From: Oasisia sp. SBJ-2009
Lineage: Eukaryota; Annelida; Polychaeta; Sabellida; Siboglinidae
DNA: 64,000 nt
NCBI GenBank assembly: GCA_964017155.1
Contig: OZ024854.1
Span: forward strand, 21,515,869 to 21,579,868
Direction: 5' to 3'
The position numbers and the translations under genes are program-made. The notes beneath the pieces are model-generated. The model saw only the letters and a program-made list of their open reading frames with translations, had not been told where the DNA came from and did not search any database. Shown piece by piece: positions 1 through 14,329 of the stretch (positions are counted from its first letter, which is position 1; the number at the start of each line of letters is the position of its first letter).

Positions 1-239
1 AGGCCACACTCCTCGACAACACGATGTTCCAGCAACTCGGGAAGTTCCACATCAGTCAGGTCGATCATTACCTTGAGAGCTGTCAGCTCCGTCTCAACAG
101 TTGTCGCCTTGACGTCCTCCCCGGGGTTCTTTGTGATTGGCCTCGTGCCAATCGATTGCGTAGATGAATGGAGAGATGTATGGAGGGAGATATTCTTTTT
201 GTACACCCGCACTCGCAAGAAGCTGTTTAATTTCTCCCC

Positions 240-360
<121 letters not shown>

Positions 361-459
361 ATTTATATACATATATATATTTTCGTTGTTCAAGTGATCA
401 CACAACTTAACTTGTTTCGGTACACTCAGAGAGCAATGTCCCTGACAACAGTGTTACTT

Positions 460-745
460 ATTCAAACTAGTTTGATCCGCATTCAGCAAAACCGTTCCCA
501 CTGCCCAGGCACGGCCTGCGCAAAAGTCGTTCCATTCTCGTGTACTAAGAAATTGTGTGACACAATAGTTATTTTAAGCTATTCAAACAATCGCGCATAG
601 TGTTGACGCATTTACAGATCTAGACAGAAAACAATGATGCCGAAAGCGGTGTAATTTGTTCAAACTGGTTTGATCTGCATTCAGCAATACTGCACCCGCT
701 GCCCCGGCAAGGCCTACGCAAGAGTCGCTCCATTCTCGTGAGAAG
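460..745. repeat. Pair of tandem ~190-bp repeats
   Basis: Two diverged copies of one segment start near 466 and 659. Both begin with a TTCAAACT(A/G)GTTTGATC motif and end in CCATTCTCGTG. The pair is copied again at about 2682-2985 by the larger duplication. A weaker relative is visible near 15900-15960. It looks like a short satellite-like monomer of unknown class. Confidence 0.7.
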
Positions 746-859
746 CCCCGATTAGGCTGCGAGATCTCTCACCTTATGTCACTCACACAAACCTGGAGCA
801 TTACACTTCCCTGTTCAACCGGATCCCATATCCACTGCAGACGACTAGGCTGGGACTAT

Positions 860-1650
860 AGTGGCCTGAGTGATTTAATAAGATTGAACAAGATTTAACA
901 AGATTGCCACCTTGAGAATCACCTATAGATGGCAGGTGGACAAGGACGCCATTTAACCTATCTATCTAAATGCACCCAGCCCTTCTTAGGTATATGTCGA
1001 TTTTATTTTTAAACATATTAACACTACTAGCACCTACACTTTCAGCTGATAATCTGTTCCATTCGTTTACCGTTCTTTGTGAAAATGAGAATTTTCTAAT
1101 ATCTAGTCTACACTGCTTCTTTGCTAATGTAATTTCACGTCCTCTAGTCCTTCTTTTTCCTTAACCGAGAACACAATATTTCTGTCAATATTTTCATACC
1201 CATTCAATATTTTAAACACTTCTATATGATCTCCTCCCATTCTCCTGGTTTCTAGTGTTGTTAATCCCCATTCTTTTACACGCATTTCATAACTAATATT
1301 CCTGACTTTTTGTATAATTTTGGTTGCTCTCCTTTGTACTCTTTCTAGTATATCAATATCATTCTTGCGATATGGCCTCCATGCTTGTATGCTATATTCT
1401 AAACGAGGCCTAACTATTGTTTTATACGGCGGTATTATTAGTTATTTTTCCTTGTACACTATATTTCGCCTAAGTAATTAAAGCATTTGGTTTCCCTTCG
1501 CTGCTGCAATTCCAATCTGCTCTGATACCTTCATATTAGCACTAATAGTTCACCCTAAGGCCTTTTCCTTTACGATAGTATTTGGTACTGTATCACCCAT
1601 TGTATATTGTGCATCTTCATTCCCATGGCCTGCGTGGAGGCACTTACACG
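860..1650 (-). mobile_element. LINE 3' fragment (CR1/Jockey-like RT C-terminus), copy 1
   Basis: On the minus strand this block carries the end of a reverse-transcriptase ORF followed by 3' UTR. The tail at its left edge is a short run of about 10-bp units resembling TTAAATCTTG, the sort of short tandem tail found on CR1-type LINEs. The protein is broken here, but the intact counterpart in copy 2 (3192-3527) shows the typical LERVQRRATK motif. It is 5'-truncated. Confidence 0.75.
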
Positions 1651-1868
1651 TCCCAAGGACAATGTCAGCCTAAGAATGGTCAGACTTGTAGTTTTGCATC
1701 GGTTCCAAAGTTCTGAGTTGACAAGTTGGTGTAGTGGGAGCCAACAGGGTAGACAATCTCTGCATGGTCGGTCAGGTAACTCAACTCTTGTGGACCTAGT
1801 CCGACCACTTGTGTGGGGTGATATCTTGCGCCTGCCGATCTTCTGCTGATGAAGCTGTCATCCTCGAG

Positions 1869-2195
<327 letters not shown>

Positions 2196-2216
2196 ATGTG
2201 CCGTTGGAGTTGAATA

Positions 2217-3722
<1,506 letters not shown>

Positions 3723-3904
3723 AACATTAAACAGCATTTGCCACTTCTCACACCATTCGGTCAATTTATTAAGATAATCTTGTAATTGCTGTCTATCTTC
3801 GTCACTTTAACACTTTCTAAACACTTTTGTATCGCCCGAAAACTTCAACACCTTGCTTGTTATATCATCATCATCCAAATCATTGATATATATTAAGAAT
3901 AAAA

Positions 3905-4349
3905 GTGAAATCAATACGATGGATGGCGACCAGATCAACAGGAGAGCTGTCAGCATCGCCCAGACGTAAGACAGCCATCTCCCGTCCCTGTTGTTGTGGT
4001 ACCATGTCGGCTTGGCGTGCAGAGAACTGACGTATTCGACCCACGTGCAGATATGGAGTGCGTGCACATTCTGCATGAGTGTGTCCGTCATGGACAGGAA
4101 GTCCCTCTGGTAGACCGTCATGTCACTGGCCTCCATCTGGGTGGACAAGTTGATGAAAAGCTTCTCGAGGTCAACATCCTCCTCCAGTGCCGCATGATCA
4201 ACAGCGTGGCATTGTTGGGAGAAAGTCATATTTCTCAGAATGTCAAGGTTCTCTGTTGTCTCATCAACCAGGTCAGGCGTGAGGCCCACTTGCACCAGCT
4301 GATGCCATAACGTCAAACTGATGTCAGATTCGGAATTCTCTTGGTCGAC
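3905..4349 (-). CDS. Unrecognised open coding-like fragment interrupted by a LINE
   Basis: The minus strand is open for about 145 codons from a stop at about 4350 down to the LINE junction at 3905, and the composition is protein-like rather than low-complexity. It contains a Leu/Asp/Glu-rich stretch with a heptad-like look, one NLS and one NMT glycosylation-type sequon, and a hydrophobic segment just before the LINE that could be a membrane helix (AMLTALLLIW). No start Met or splice sites are evident, so it may be an exon or the remains of a mobile or viral gene. I do not recognise the family. The last codons before the stop are LINE-encoded, not part of this protein. Confidence 0.35.
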
Positions 4350-4790
4350 TTACCCGAAAAAGTGTCTTTATACATGAATCTAGGTGCTCTGCTTCAAAAG
4401 TTAATGTTTCAATAATCATTGTACCAGTGGTCATCAAGGATTTGGCCGGTAGTTTTGAAAACGATTTCGGGTCTATTGTGTTTTATAAAATGTCTATAGA
4501 AGTCAAAGCAATTGTAAAACATCTTAGCCAAAGATCAAAGTGGTCACAAAAGTGAGGTTCTGGATCCAACTGTATAGTCCTAGAATTATTATCAGGTGAT
4601 TAATAGTGGCAATAGCTGGTTCGGGACTCATTTGCCCAAACCACAGTTACTACATTTTGATAATACAGTTAAAAACGAAAACACAAATGCATCACTGTTT
4701 CTTTGATGAGTAAAGATAACAAGGTATAATCGGGCACGCTGCAATTATTATATAACAAAAATATGATTCGTATACAAACATCCACCAAAG
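4350..4790. other. No gene seen
   Basis: AT-rich sequence with no coding pattern, repeat or RNA gene that I can support. Confidence 0.5.
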
Positions 4791-4794
4791 ATTA

Positions 4795-4915
4795 TAGCCA
4801 AGTACTCAGTCGTACAGCTGAGTGAACCGAAGCAATGTAGTGCACATCTTAATCGTCCAACTCTCAATATAAAAACATGGGTTCGAAGCCGTGCTGCCGT
4901 GAAAGTTCGTTCATG
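4795..4915 (-). mobile_element. Degraded SINE fragment
   Basis: The stretch with AGCCAAGTACTCAGTCGTACAG and GGGTTCGAAGCC matches, with changes, the central and tRNA-proximal parts of the better-preserved SINE at 35115-35447. The B-box-like GGTTCGAA is still visible. Strand is set by comparison with that copy. Confidence 0.5.
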
Positions 4916-5142
4916 TGAACGTAACCTTTCAGGAACTTGATATTTTGATTACAGGATACGCTGGGTTAATTACCCGCATCCTAGACCAGTCGTATCATAA
5001 TATTCACTGATTTTATCAGAACCGTCATTAGTTGATGTGTTATGGATACAGAATTACGTTTTATATCTTGAACGTGTTCCCTTCACGGTACCGCCCGCAT
5101 AGCATGAAACTAATCGTAACGGGTTATGTGCGTGCAACTCGT

Positions 5143-5590
5143 TTGACATCAAAGCTTCGGCGAACTTGCTCTTCTTGAATGGCTGCTCAGCGTTGGATAC
5201 AATGGTCTTTCTTTCTCAGTCTACTGAACCGTCGTCACGCACGAACGCATGCGCGCACACACATAGACACACCCCGTGTGCATAGACCGGGTGACGTTTC
5301 CACAGTGGCGCAGTCACCCACTCGTGTAGATTACAAAAGTATGTGCCGTGTGGCTGGTTTGATGTCAAAGCTTCGGCGAAGTTGTTCTTCCTGTATGGCT
5401 GATCGGCGTGGGATACAATGGCCTTTCTTTCTCAGTCTACTGAAAATGGTTCTCACGCTCGAACGCACACATGCACATATGCACACCCACTTGCCCACAA
5501 AGGCGGTGACGTTTCGACTGTGGCGCAGTCACCTACCCGCGTAGATTACACGCGTGTGCCGTGTGGATGATGTGTAGTTGAAGCGTCAAG
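5143..5590. repeat. Two tandem ~215-bp repeats
   Basis: Units starting near 5143 and 5358 share an AAAGCTTCGGCGAA start, a GATACAATGG centre, a short CA-rich stretch, and a GTGACGTTTC...GTGGCGCAGTCAC end. A related tail is seen near 9145-9190 (GTGTGGCTGGTGTGGAGTTG). The units are diverged and not coding. Confidence 0.75.
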
Positions 5591-5699
5591 TCCACGTAAT
5601 ATTGGCTTTGACTGATTTTGTGCCATAATGGGTTATAACTCGCCTTGTAGGATATGAAAAAGTGTCAGATTGCCTGATGTTTAGTGTAAAATCACTTGA

Positions 5700-6690
5700 G
5701 GTTTAATTTGAGTTCATCTTTAGCATTTGCGCTGTCTTCCTATACATCTCTTCTTGCTTGGGTAGTCTCATATCGGACATGTGCAGTATATAGCCGGTCC
5801 ATATCAACTGTTGTTGCGTGATAATGGATTCGATAGTAATAGTAATTGTGACACTTCTATATCGCCTATTATTATTACGAATGTGTTCTGCAGTTGAAGC
5901 AGCCTGCATGTGCCAGCAACTCGCTCCTACGACTGCCTACACCGCTTCTCTTGGATTGTTTTGTGTATAGCGCCATTTGGTTTTGTTTATGGCGATCCGA
6001 CGCAGCTACCATTAAACGTGTGCTGATCTCCTGCAGGTGGGGTCGAGGATATTGGGGGGGGGGGGGTTGGTTCTTGGCCAGCCGCGATATGCATGGAGTC
6101 CTTCCATTTGGAAGTAGGCCGACATTGTTTGGTTTGTTGGCACACTCTCGTCCAAGTGTAGGACGAGGCAAAATAGGAGCAATCGCAAGTCCATCATATC
6201 TGCGTTAATTTGTCGGCACTGACACCATTCGTAGAACTTCGCGTTGCTTATTCTCTGTGGCCAGTGAATCCTGATGAGTGGGCGGAGTTGCTTCCGATGG
6301 AAGGCATCCAGTTTTCAGTTTCCAACCCCGTCAGGCCCCACGCACCCGCATCGTATAACAGCACTGGGTGCACGAATGCGTTGTATAAACGCAATCGCAA
6401 TCGCCAGCTGATGTGTTGTCTTCGCAGCCAAAGATACCACATGGAACGGAAAGCGGGGACCGCAAGCATATTTCAGCGAGACGAGTCCTCGATGTCTCCG
6501 TGGAGGGATACAAGTTTCTTTGTCGTCCTGTATTCTTCTGCAACATGGTGTATTTCACGGTTGATGTTTGCGCGTTCTGCTTTGTCGACGTTGACCTTCA
6601 GGGACCAGTCGCCCTGTGCAGTGGATATAGCACCTATATCCTTGACAATTCAAGCTGAGATGCACAACAAACGAAATCATTTGACATAAT
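5700..6690 (-). mobile_element. Degraded LINE reverse-transcriptase C-terminal region
   Basis: Three broken minus-strand stretches read in LINE order. Around 6600-6480 is the start of the post-catalytic region, with SLKVNVDKAE resembling the LKVN(V/T)KTE box. At about 6470-6300 is a segment containing LRLYNAFVHPVLLYDAGAWG, a common LINE RT thumb motif. At about 5840-5750 is a (L/I)IWTGYILHMSD-type end, matching the LGHILRM motif. Frames change between them and stops are present. A G-run (6053-6066) lies inside. Confidence 0.75.
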
Positions 6691-6699
6691 CATAAACGG

Positions 6700-8200
6700 G
6701 GACAGGCAAGAGTCCTCATTGAAGCATGGACCCGCAGAAAATATATTGCGGGAAAGTAATTAAGAAAATAAAGGTTGAATTTATTTACGAAAAAGATGGC
6801 TATAGTTTTAGAAAAATGTATTGTTGGCCCAGCTACAGAGATAGCACGTTTGCCTAGAGCTTAGTTTTCGGAGCAGAACTTGTTTGGAAACGGATGATCA
6901 AGGGTCCTAGTGATATCGAGGACATTTAGCAGATTAACCAAGTATGTCGGTTGCTGTAGAAAGAATACGACATGTAACAGTAATTCAATTTGAATTTAAT
7001 TATATATACAATTGGAAGTCAGTTCAACTACTTACGTAAGGATAATTAAACAAGCGGCCTTAAGTACCATTCTGTATACGTTGGACTTTAAATAGGTTTT
7101 TTTCACAACGTTGTTGAGAAAGGAGTTCCAATAGTCGAGTCGGTGAGAACTATTGTTATTATTTTAGCAACTGATAACGACAAATGACGTACTTGTGAAC
7201 GCAGAAACCCCTTTCAAAGACAACACCGAAATTCCGAATGGTATGTGATGGTGATATATTATTATCAGATAACTTGCTAGGAAAGTAGACAACAGCTTTA
7301 TAGACCTTTAGTTTTGTGTCTTGCGTGATGTCTCGACTGTCAACATGTTCGTAGAAGCCCCAAACCATAGACCGCAAATGTAGTTGGTGTTGAATGTCAA
7401 CTTCAATACAATACAAAAACCTATTCTGAATATAATATAAATACTGAATATAATATAAAATATAATATTTGTAACAGCACGTTATTGTCTAATGTAATTG
7501 AAGTCACACACGAAATAATCATTAATCACATGGATACATGAAGTGCATTATTTCACATTTGTAACCTCTGCGTTTATAGAACATACGCCCACTGACGCAT
7601 GTCTACATTCATTTCACATCGTTAACAAGACTGATAACAACAGGAATAAAATATAATTACTTGTCAGCATTCTGAGAGAAGTGACTTCCTAGATAGGGGA
7701 AATGAAATCTATACATTTTTCAGAATGCACCATGAATTTGTATCGTGGGCATCGGGCTTGTTTGGTATGCCTTCGTTGCAAGACGATTTTGGTTTTATTA
7801 GATTCAACGTAAGTCACATATATACTCTCATTCGCTTCAGTGGATAATTTTCTGAGTGAATACAAACTTGGGCATCAACTACACACTGTAGTTCAATTAT
7901 ACTGTTAGAAGTAGTTTTCGTGTTAGTCTGATGAGGTTAAATAGTTGCCATCAGTACGATCAGTTATTTGCAATTTCGCATTCATACGTTGCAGTACTTA
8001 CAGCAAGGAAGACGTAGAACTGTTTGATGCTAACACACATCTATGTATAACACCTTGGTAAATCCATTGCTTAGAATTCTTATCTGCATGTCACTGATTG
8101 TCATCATCTAGGACACAAATTATGTTGGTAAACTATGCCGAACAGCCATACCGCTGTGGAATCATTCATAGAGCATCTTGGTTTATAAAATGAAAGACTG
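6700..8200. other. No gene seen apart from a decayed LINE remnant
   Basis: AT-rich DNA. The only recognisable protein similarity is the short reverse-transcriptase remnant listed at 7140-7420. Confidence 0.5.
7140..7420 (-). mobile_element. Decayed LINE RT remnant
   Basis: A minus-strand frame contains ISPSHTIRNFGVVFERGF, which resembles the ISPS..VRNLGV.FD box that follows the catalytic core in many LINE reverse transcriptases. A KLKVYKAVV segment in the same frame resembles the following thumb motif, but lies out of the usual order, which suggests rearrangement. Short and heavily mutated. Confidence 0.55.
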
Positions 8201-8220
8201 CGTTTGAAACCAGGATCCTG

Positions 8221-8280
8221 GGATGGTAGTGGTAGTGGTGGTAGTGGTGGTAGTGGTGGTTGTGGTGATAGGTGTGGTAA
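8221..8280. repeat. GGTAGT/GGT simple repeat
   Basis: An imperfect run of GGTAGT and GGT units. A minus-strand frame across it reads as poly-threonine. Confidence 0.85.
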
Positions 8281-8865
8281 TGGAATGAGTTATCAGCGGT
8301 GGATTCGGTCCAAAACGATTGGTGCGCTCTGAACATACGGCGTAGACTCGAGTATTGGAGCCAGGATTACCTATCGACGGGTTCAATCCAATTTAATGAT
8401 CGTGACGTTGCCGAAGGTTTTTAATTTGCGACAGATTCTGAACAAGGTGCCGTTAGTAATCATAAATACATTGTGTCCTTGGTATATTCTGGAAGCCAGC
8501 AGCGCATATCGTGTCAACAGGGTCGGTCGCAGAAGTAGAGCACGCGCTATACCGATAACACGACACCATCGCAAGTTACGTGTACATGTAAATTCGTAAA
8601 CTAAATAATAATAATTGAATGACCATGTTGCTTCAACGCAATCGCACAATATAACAGCTGTCAAGAGTAAGTAGTGACATTGACATTTTAATTCGCGTCG
8701 TCTAGTAAAAATACATCATTCACTCATCTCTTGAATGCCATATCGTGAACTCTGTTCGAGCACCGCGTAGGCACAACGGAAACTGGACGTTGCATGAAGC
8801 ATGAGACCTGAGCGGTTGGTAGCCGACTGCAACCCATCTGTTTTATTTGGGTCTTTCAGCACTTT

Positions 8866-8995
8866 TAATTAATTAATTACTTTTAATTAATTACTTTTAA
8901 TTAATTAATGATTTTTTTAAATTAATTAATGAATTTTTAAATAAATTATTTTATTAATTACTTTTTAAATAATTAATTAATTAATTAATGATTAC
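8866..8995. repeat. TTAATTAA-rich repeat
   Basis: A 130-bp stretch composed almost wholly of TTAATTAA and TTTTAAAT motifs, with several near-tandem copies of ACTTTTAATTAATT. Very AT-rich and self-complementary. Confidence 0.8.
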
Positions 8996-9718
8996 GTATG
9001 CATTCATTAAGAACCTCAATCATTAGCTTTCCGAGGATCTAGGGTAGTGCGCTTTGACGGGAAATACCCGATCCAAGGATCGGTGGAACGTGACGTCATG
9101 TCTGGCAAAATCATCATCGGGGGCTTTGGAACCACAATCTAACTACTGCCGTGTGGCTGGTGTGGAGTTGAAGCGTCTAGTCCACGCCACGGCGCGGGAC
9201 ACACTGAAAGACGATCGTGTATCTTGTTTACCATTTAAATAAAACAATCCAGGCACCCACGAATGCGATTCAATGGATGTTTTGGACATGTGTCCATCCC
9301 CACTTCACATACAGTTTCATCACACGCCAAAAATATGCCTCCCAGTGTTAGGTTATTAAACATCAAATCGCCTTTACAATTATGGGACCGTCATATTTAT
9401 CATAACACTATCAAATGACCAGTTGACCACACTACCATGGAGCTGTACATAGCGTGTTTTCAAACATTCCCTTAGGACGTACGTTTGACAGGATCGTGCA
9501 TTTGTCCTTGTCGCATACATATAGGTTTGTGGTGGCCCTTAATGACACGACGATAACCTTTGGTTATAGGCAACATAAATTGAGCCGTTATCACGTCGTG
9601 CGGGAGGGACCGGTCGCTGCCACTTCTGAATAGAGTGAGGTTGATTGCGATCAACGCGGAAAGTTGCCGACACACCTGTTATTCATCATATCGAGTTACT
9701 TGAACACAACATCTTTAA

Positions 9719-10726
9719 CCTCTTCGATCCTGAACACCGAAATTTAGGGTTTTGACACCAGTGTGTACTATAATCGCTACATGTCACTCGTTTTTCGCAG
9801 AAACTTCGTCAAATTATACCCGGATGAACACATAAGATTTACCGATAGTTTGACACCAAGTTTGCATATATCTATAAAAAAAAACGACACTTTCTAGCAA
9901 AATCAAATCAGCAGTCGATCGTAAATGTTTCACTATTCCTGTTAGCGATGTTCGTGAGCAAGAATTGCAGTTGTTTAGTTAGCATGTCCGATGATTTGGA
10001 TGAAAATGTGAAAAGCAGCAGCTATGTGGACAGCCATGTTTGACATCGGTGATATTTCTTCGATTCTGAGCTGTCAAATATTAGTACAAATGTTGATGTA
10101 TCTTATCGTCCATCTTGCTTCTTGTCTGGTTTGTTGACATAAGTAATATTCTTATTATTTTCAATATATTTTTTACTCACGCAACAGTAATTTTGATGAC
10201 ACTGAGTTGGCAAATGTATTCTGATTTACACAATATAATTTTGCTTTGTACTTGCATGTGCTATATTCCACATAGCACTTGTGATGGCAGTGTCATTTGC
10301 TGTATGTAATATGTCTATCCTGATTTGAGAAAAACAGGACCAACTTCCTGAGTGACATAAAATAGAACTCATTTGATGTATGAATATATTTTTTGTGGTT
10401 CTAATTGACGACATATAATATATTGCAATGATGTAATAAATGAGAAAATAATTGCTGATAATTATGGAGGAATCAACAAAACAAAAGTGATTTTCATATA
10501 TATTGTCGGCCATCTTGGAATTTTGATATATGTAAATTATATATTAATTAGTTTAAGTTAGTCATACAACAATGATGTGTACATCAGTGTATAGATAATT
10601 CCTTTCTGGTTCAGATTATGTAAACTTTTATATAATTGTGATGAACAGGTTTTACGATATGGTGCATTATGTGAACCCATGTCTGGTCATAGCGTTGAGG
10701 CCCTCAGAAACTCAGGGCTTAAGAGG
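9719..10726 (+). mobile_element. piggyBac-like remnant flanked by TTAA
   Basis: The block starts TTAA|CCTCTTCGATCCTGA and ends with the imperfect inverse TCAGGGCTTAAGAGG|TTAA, so the terminal inverted repeats abut TTAA on both sides. TTAA target duplication is the hallmark of piggyBac (also Kolobok). Inside, from 9984, a plus-strand reading frame starts MSDDLDENV and continues through two stops as an acidic serine-rich sequence up to about 10137. That is the usual look of a piggyBac transposase N-terminus. No DDD catalytic domain is left. The element is 1008 bp and non-autonomous. Confidence 0.65.
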
Positions 10727-10730
10727 TTAA

Positions 10731-11570
10731 CATAATGTAACAAGATTTAACCAGATTGCCACCTAGAGATTCAACTCTAGATGGCAGGTGGACTAGAAAG
10801 CCCTTTGGCTTATCGAGACTCCAACCTATCTATTTAAATATACCCCGCCCGTCTTAGGTATATGTCAATTTTATGTTTAAATATATTCACACTACTAGCA
10901 CCTACACAATCAGCTGATAATTTGTTCCGTTCACTTACTGTTCTTTGTGAATAATTTCTAATATCTAGCCTACATTTCTTTGCTAATGTAACTCGAAGTC
11001 CTCTACTCCTACTCTCTTCCTTACCCGAGAACAATATTTCTGTCAATATTTTCATACGCATTCAATATACAAAACCCCTCAATGTGATCTCCTCTCAATC
11101 TTTTGGTTTCTAGTGTTGTTAAATCACATTCTATTAGACGCATTTCATAACTAATATTCCCGAGTTTTTGTATCATTTTGGTTGCTCTCCTTTGTACTCT
11201 TTCTAGCATATCAATATCCTTCTTACGATATGGCCTCCATGCTTGTATACAATATTCTAAATGAGGTCTAACTATTGTTTTATACAGCGGTATTATTAGT
11301 TCTTTTTCCTTGTACACTATATTTCGCTTAATTAATCCAATCATTTGGTTTCCATTCGCTGCTGCAATTCCACGCTGCTCTCATACCTTCATGTCAGCAC
11401 TAATTGTTAACCTTAAGACCTTTTCCTTTAAGGTTGTATTTAGTTGAGTACCACCCATTGTATATTGTGCATCTTCATTCCCATGTCCTGTGAGGAGGCA
11501 CATTTCCCAAAATTAAACAGCATTTGCCTCTTATCAGACCATTCGGTTAACTTATTAATTAATCACCTTG
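10731..11570 (-). mobile_element. LINE 3' fragment, third copy of the 860/3000 family
   Basis: The minus strand encodes the RT C-terminal region at 11344-11021, with IVRPHLEYCIQAWRPY and LERVQRRATKMIQK, followed by a broken tail and the same 3' UTR and ~10-bp-unit tail as the copies at 860 and 3000. It is 5'-truncated near 11570. Its tail lies 4 bp from the end of the piggyBac-like remnant. Confidence 0.85.
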
Positions 11571-12635
11571 GGCCTTAAAAACCAGAGCTAGTACATCCGA
11601 GCTGGGGATTCTCTTCAACACACAGCGCCCTCGACGGATGTGATCAAAACTTAATACAAATACTATACTAAACGTCCGAGATTGGGCGAGATCTGTGCGG
11701 GTTTGGTCTCATCGGGGGGTGAGGAGTGTGGGGAGTGCCGCAGTTCCTATATAATAGCTCTGTATAAAACAACACCGAAGGTGGTCAGACATTAGTTAGC
11801 TTTCCTTACACACACCAATAATAGTATGATATTACTATTAGATGTGTCGATTGTTTTGTAATGAACTGTTAGCATATTTAAGGTTATAATACACTGGCGA
11901 TAAAATAGAACCTTTCGTAGTATCATACAATGAACACCATTTCAAAAAGTGTAATATATGGTCTCATGAATTCAACACATTACAGTGAAATGCCTCGAGC
12001 AAGACTGCCACCCGAGAGGAAGCACGTCCACGTTTGCCAACTATGCATGGAACCCACATATCACATACGGGGAAACCTTGCTAAAATGAATACCGATGGC
12101 ACAGCACAAACTATCTACTGATTAGGTACCGTATTCGGTTTTGTTTGGAAATGTTTGCTGCACCACCTAAAAAAGAATGATTAAACACTACCACATCGCT
12201 GGATCGATTGACGCCTTTACGCACACCCTCCTTAGTGCATTTGCCTAGCAGTTTAGTAGAGTTGTCCTAATCGCACAGTTTAATCGCACACTTGTTTGGG
12301 TGGTCTAGCACGGGGCAGGGTAAATGAAGCCTTTGTCGCAGACTCGCAGTGTGTGTTTATGTATTCGTTGCCGACTTTTAGAAATCGAGTTATCTTGATG
12401 TAGTTCACCGCTGTTAGTCGACCTACTCCCTACTTCCTGTTACGACGATAAACGGCCTTGTTATACACTGTCAGAGACACACCGCTATGACGAACACATA
12501 ACAGTAAAATGCCTTGGGCAGAAACGCCACCCAGGACCTAGCAGGTCATTATAAACCAACTATGCACAGTAGTCTAGTCGGAATATGGGGGTACCGTGCA
12601 CCCCGTGAAATATACTTTTAATTGGTTTCACTAGA
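11571..12635. other. No gene seen
   Basis: No convincing coding sequence. Two short segments near 11980-12060 and 12500-12570 resemble each other (ACAGTGAAATGCCT / ACAGTAAAATGCCT, then a GCCACCC motif), which suggests an old local duplication. Confidence 0.5.
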
Positions 12636-12639
12636 TCGG

Positions 12640-13110
12640 ATAAAATACGTAGAAAACGGTTTGCTATGTTAACAAGTCAGCAAAATGTCCCACGTATCGT
12701 TTTTATGCAAATTAGTGCCGCCATTATTGAAAAATCTATTTTTTTACTGTATCTCAGCCAGTATTGCAGATAACCGAGAAAATAAGATGTAGAGACCTAT
12801 GTTATGGGGGTAAGGGACCATAATAAAGTCATTGTTGACATGATCTCATGTGTCTTTGACAGTTTAATATGCAAATTAGTGCCGCCATTATCGAAAAATC
12901 AATTTTTCACCATATCTCGGCCAATATTGCACATAACAGCACGAACAAGGTGTCCAGACCCATGTTTTCAGGGTCAACGATCATTAAAGGAGCATTCTTG
13001 AATTAACTACGTGTGTTCCTGGCAAGCTATGCATGCAAATTATAAAGAGCCAGCATTATCGGAAATGTGACATTTACGCTGTATCTCAGCCAATATTGCA
13101 GGTAAGTTGA
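12640..13110. repeat. Three diverged tandem repeats (~170-190 bp)
   Basis: Three units share, in order, ATGCAAATTA, GCC(G/A)(C/G)CATTAT(T/C)G, a poly-T segment and CTGTATCTC(A/G)GCCA(A/G)TATTGCA. The third copy is the most diverged. Not coding. Confidence 0.75.
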
Positions 13111-13394
13111 GAGATTTTTTTGAGGGTATTTACTTACGAAATCGTGTTCTTTTTATGACCAAATGTTGATATGGGGATCAATTCAAGGTATTGTGAATAA
13201 AGAAATTCCACTAATTTCATTTACCAACTCGTTTACTGATCCAGGTAAACAGCAAGCCAGAAAGATATTTTCTTAGGTGCCGCGCCTCAACTTCCCATGG
13301 GCGTCATACGAAAAGTGTTAGATCATCATTCACCATCGCTTTAACTGAAATCGTCAAAGTCAATCTCGTCCTTCCTCGTTTTCCTCCTCCTCGT

Positions 13395-14328
<934 letters not shown>

Positions 14329-14329
14329 T

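Noticed and set aside
6210..6689. 159-codon plus-strand frame
   Set aside because: The minus strand of the same DNA carries recognisable LINE RT motifs, so this is its complement.
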